Source: an uncultured Pseudomonadota bacterium (GTDB lineage: Bacteria; Pseudomonadota; Alphaproteobacteria; RF32; CAG-239). From it: a stretch of DNA of 64,000 bases. Of the stretch, positions 61,426 through 64,000 are shown in pieces (position 1 is the stretch's first letter; the number at the start of each line of letters is the position of its first letter). Location of the stretch: the NCBI GenBank assembly GCA_949295025.1, contig CASFJK010000001.1, positions 186,001 to 250,000 of the forward strand. Reading direction: 5' to 3'. The notes beneath the pieces are model-generated. The model saw only the letters and a list, made by a program, of their open reading frames with translations. It searched no databases and had not been told where the DNA came from. A program made the translations under genes and the position numbers.

Positions 61426-63903
61426 ATGTGTGAAAATTGTGACAGATATAATGGTAAGAGCTTTGATGAATGGTCTAAAGAATGGAAACTGGAAGACCGT
61501 TACAATTTTAAAGCAATTGAAAAAAAATGGCAGTCCATTTGGGAAAAAGAAAAAGCCTATAAAGTAGAGATTGATAAAAACAAAGAAAAATTTTATGCGT
61601 TGGTAGAATTTCCTTATCCGTCAGGTGCCGGTTTGCATGTTGGACACCCGCGCTCTTATACCGCTTTGGATGTTATTTCTCGTAAAAAACGCATGCAAGG
61701 CTTTAATGTTTTATATCCGATGGGTTTTGATGCTTTCGGTTTGCCTGCTGAAAACTATGCCATTAAAACCGGTGTGCACCCTGCTGTTTCTACCAAAGCC
61801 AATATTGAAAACTTTACCAGACAATTGAAGTCTTTGGGTTTCAGTTTTGACTGGGACAGATGTATTTCTACTTGTGATCCGGAATATTATAAATGGACAC
61901 AATGGATGTTCATCAAATTCTTTGAAAAAGGTTTGGCATACAAAGATAAAATCGCAATCAACTGGTGCCCGAGTTGTAAGGTCGGTTTGGCTAACGAAGA
62001 AGTTGTTAACGGTTGTTGCGAACGTTGCGGTGCGCAAGTTGTTCGTAAAAATAAAGAACAATGGATGATTGCCATTACTAAATATGCAGACAGACTGATT
62101 AATGACTTGAAAGATGTGGACTTTATTGACCGCGTTAAATCTCAACAAATCAACTGGATCGGTCGTTCCGAAGGTGCCGAGCTTGACTTCGGTTTAACTG
62201 ACAACAATGGCGAATCTTTGGACCGTAATTTAACCGTATTTACCACTCGTCCGGATACGGCTTTCGGTGTGACCTATATGGTTATGGCACCGGAGCACAA
62301 ATTTGTTGCCGAATTGATGGATAAGTTTGAAAATGCTGCCGAAGTTCAAGCTTATGTTGACGAAACTGCGAAAAAGTCTGATTTGCAACGTACAATGACA
62401 GATAGCAAAACCGGTGTCGAACTCAAAGGTATTAAGGCTAAAAATCCTTATACCGGTGACTTGATTCCGGTCTTTATTTCTGACTATGTTTTGACCGGTT
62501 ATGGTACCGGTGCAATTATGGCGGTTCCGGCACATGACCAACGCGACTATGACTTCGCCAAAGCTTTCAATTTGCCGATTATTCAAGTTTTGGATGGCGG
62601 TGATATTTCTGAAAAAGCTTTTGAAGAAGATGGTCCACACATCAATTCCGGTTTCTTAGACGGTATGAATAAAACCGATGCTATGAAGGCTGCTACTGAT
62701 TATGCGGTTAAGAACGGTTTTGGACAAGCTAAAGTAAACTTTAAGCTGCGTGACTGGGTCTTCTCTCGTCAACGCTATTGGGGTGAGCCTATTCCGATGG
62801 TTTATTGCGAAAAATGCGGTTGGCAACCCATTCCGGAATCAGAATTGCCGTTAACCTTGCCGGAAGTTCCAGATTATCATCCGAATGATGAAGGAGAATC
62901 TCCGCTTTCTAAAGCCGGCGATTGGCTTAATGCCAAATGTCCGAAATGCGGCGGTCATGCTCGCAGAGAAACAGATACTATGCCAAACTGGGCTGGTTCT
63001 TCTTGGTATTTCTTACGTTATTGTGATCCGCACAATACAAAAGAATTTGCATCTAAAGAAGCATTAGACTACTGGATGAATGTGGATTGGTACAATGGCG
63101 GTATGGAACACACCACATTGCACTTACTCTATTCTCGTTTCTGGCACAAATTCTTATATGATTGCGGTTTGGTTCCAACCAATGAGCCATACAACAAACG
63201 TACTTCTCATGGTATGATTTTGGCTGAAAACGGCGAGAAAATGTCTAAATCTCGCGGTAATGTTATCAACCCAGATGATATTGTCGATGCTTATGGTGCT
63301 GATACTTTCCGTTTGTATGAAATGTTCATCGGACCATTTGATCAAGTGGCTATGTGGTCAGAAGAAAGCTTGATGGGGGTATACCGTTTTGTGAACAAAG
63401 TTTATGGCTTGTTCAAGAAGGTTGCTAAAGTTCAACCGAATGAGAAAGATTTGCGCGCTATGCACAAATGCATTTTGGAAGTGACCGAACGTATTGACCA
63501 AATGAAGTTCAATACTGCCGTTTCTTCTTTGATGGAATATGTAAATTATATGAGCTCTATGGAGAAAATTCCTGAAGAAATGTATTTGAACTTGCTCAAA
63601 CTGCTTTCTCCATTTACACCGCACTTGGCTGAAGAAATGTGGGCTCGTATGGGCAAAACAACTTTGGTTATTACTGAGGCTTGGCCGAAAGGTGATGCAA
63701 AACTCGCACAAGATAATGAAGTGACCATTGCTGTACAAATTTGCGGTAAGGTTCGTGGTACTATCACCATGCCGAAAGATGCTCCTCGTCCTGATGTCGA
63801 GGCTGCAGCTTTGGCGGTTGAAAATGTGAAACGTCAACTTGAAGGTAAAGAAATTAAAAAGATTATTGTTGTTCCGAACAAAATCTGCAATATTGTTGCC
63901 TAA
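61426..63903 (+). CDS. leuS: Leucyl-tRNA synthetase
   Basis: Class I synthetase of 825 residues. HIGH motif GAGLHVGHPRSY (about residue 67), CP1 editing domain with TTRPDTAFGVTYMVMAPEH and the conserved Asp in VPAHDQRDYDFA, zinc-like Cys clusters CPSCKVGLANEEVV...CCERCG and CPKCGGHARRETDTMPNWAGSSWYFLRY. The KMSKS loop is GEKMSKSRGNVINP. The N terminus carries about 24 extra residues (MCENCDRYNGKSFDEWSKEW) before the usual RYNFKAIEKKWQ start. It lies 27 bp after the lipoprotein gene. Confidence 0.97.
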   Translation: MCENCDRYNGKSFDEWSKEWKLEDRYNFKAIEKKWQSIWEKEKAYKVEIDKNKEKFYALVEFPYPSGAGLHVGHPRSYTALDVISRKKRMQGFNVLYPMGFDAFGLPAENYAIKTGVHPAVSTKANIENFTRQLKSLGFSFDWDRCISTCDPEYYKWTQWMFIKFFEKGLAYKDKIAINWCPSCKVGLANEEVVNGCCERCGAQVVRKNKEQWMIAITKYADRLINDLKDVDFIDRVKSQQINWIGRSEGAELDFGLTDNNGESLDRNLTVFTTRPDTAFGVTYMVMAPEHKFVAELMDKFENAAEVQAYVDETAKKSDLQRTMTDSKTGVELKGIKAKNPYTGDLIPVFISDYVLTGYGTGAIMAVPAHDQRDYDFAKAFNLPIIQVLDGGDISEKAFEEDGPHINSGFLDGMNKTDAMKAATDYAVKNGFGQAKVNFKLRDWVFSRQRYWGEPIPMVYCEKCGWQPIPESELPLTLPEVPDYHPNDEGESPLSKAGDWLNAKCPKCGGHARRETDTMPNWAGSSWYFLRYCDPHNTKEFASKEALDYWMNVDWYNGGMEHTTLHLLYSRFWHKFLYDCGLVPTNEPYNKRTSHGMILAENGEKMSKSRGNVINPDDIVDAYGADTFRLYEMFIGPFDQVAMWSEESLMGVYRFVNKVYGLFKKVAKVQPNEKDLRAMHKCILEVTERIDQMKFNTAVSSLMEYVNYMSSMEKIPEEMYLNLLKLLSPFTPHLAEEMWARMGKTTLVITEAWPKGDAKLAQDNEVTIAVQICGKVRGTITMPKDAPRPDVEAAALAVENVKRQLEGKEIKKIIVVPNKICNIVA

Positions 63904-63916
63904 AGCAAATTGAAAT

Positions 63917-63956
63917 GAAAAAACACGCTGAATTTTATGTTCAGCGTGTTTTTTTG
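63917..63956. terminator. Bidirectional terminator after leuS
   Basis: Stem AAACACGCTGAA / TTCAGCGTGTTT with A-run and T-run. Confidence 0.9.
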
Positions 63957-63960
63957 TTTG

Positions 63961-64000
63961 TTACTTAAAAGCATTTTCCAATATTGAAAAGTCAAGACGC
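63961..64000 (-). CDS. 3' end of a convergent gene (12 codons visible)
   Basis: On the - strand an open frame enters from the right edge and ends RLDFSILENAFK-stop immediately before the shared terminator. Too short to identify. Confidence 0.4.
   Translation of the reverse strand, partial: RLDFSILENAFK

Overview
The window is a 64-kb piece of an AT-rich alphaproteobacterial chromosome. Evidence for this is the infB-rbfA / truB-rpsO-pnp order, DUF2336 and DUF3576 proteins, DUF3576 directly before leuS, an NfuA-type scaffold, a murJ operon and strong GGAG-type ribosome sites on housekeeping genes. Low GC and many short single-gene units of unknown function suggest a host-associated (probably gut) lineage. 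That placement is inference, because no rRNA gene is present.

Core, left part (1-37,980). Translation genes (infB 3' part, rbfA, truB, rpsO, pnp, rplY, pth, ychF, trmL) run on the + strand. They are interrupted by small hypothetical genes, each with its own A/T-only leader and its own terminator. A family of imperfect palindromes of about 90-125 bp follows infB, rpsO, rplY and ychF. Minus-strand blocks follow: gloB with a GAF/HD-GYP regulator, DUF2336, and the operon murJ-DUF2333-nfuA-bax. Next come typA, an adenosine-kinase-like PfkB kinase, a 2[4Fe-4S] ferredoxin, htpG behind a sigma-32-type promoter, a prepilin peptidase, a NaChBac-like channel and groES-groEL. Then a glycosyltransferase, tRNA-Gly(GCC) with a duplicated downstream module, a GtrA-like protein, an outer-membrane barrel and an ASCH protein.

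Integrated island (about 38,084-54,244). A 16.2-kb element sits in the 3' end of tRNA-Ser(CGA). A 20-bp copy of the tRNA end is repeated at the far border, next to the tRNA's displaced terminator. The island is visibly more AT-rich and uses AGA for arginine. It carries a tyrosine integrase, a HUH-type Rep-like protein with a hairpin-rich region upstream, an ankyrin protein, two serine recombinases and a type III restriction-modification pair (mod-res). It also carries a six-gene minus-strand operon with gaps of at most 3 nt: RloA-like ATPase, RloB-like TOPRIM protein, membrane-anchored NACHT/STAND NTPase, unknown protein, a small protein beginning MKIRNGFVTNSSSTNF, and a radical SAM/SPASM enzyme with an unusual CX7CX6C cluster motif. 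This operon is the best candidate for an undescribed system: a probable anti-phage module with a peptide or protein modification arm.

Core, right part (54,245-64,000). Minus-strand genes include a hypothetical protein, DUF486, ogt, a TPR protein, a polytopic membrane protein, a degenerate PanE-like protein and rsmB. On the + strand a DUF3576 lipoprotein and leuS follow. The last 40 bases hold the 3' end of a convergent gene.
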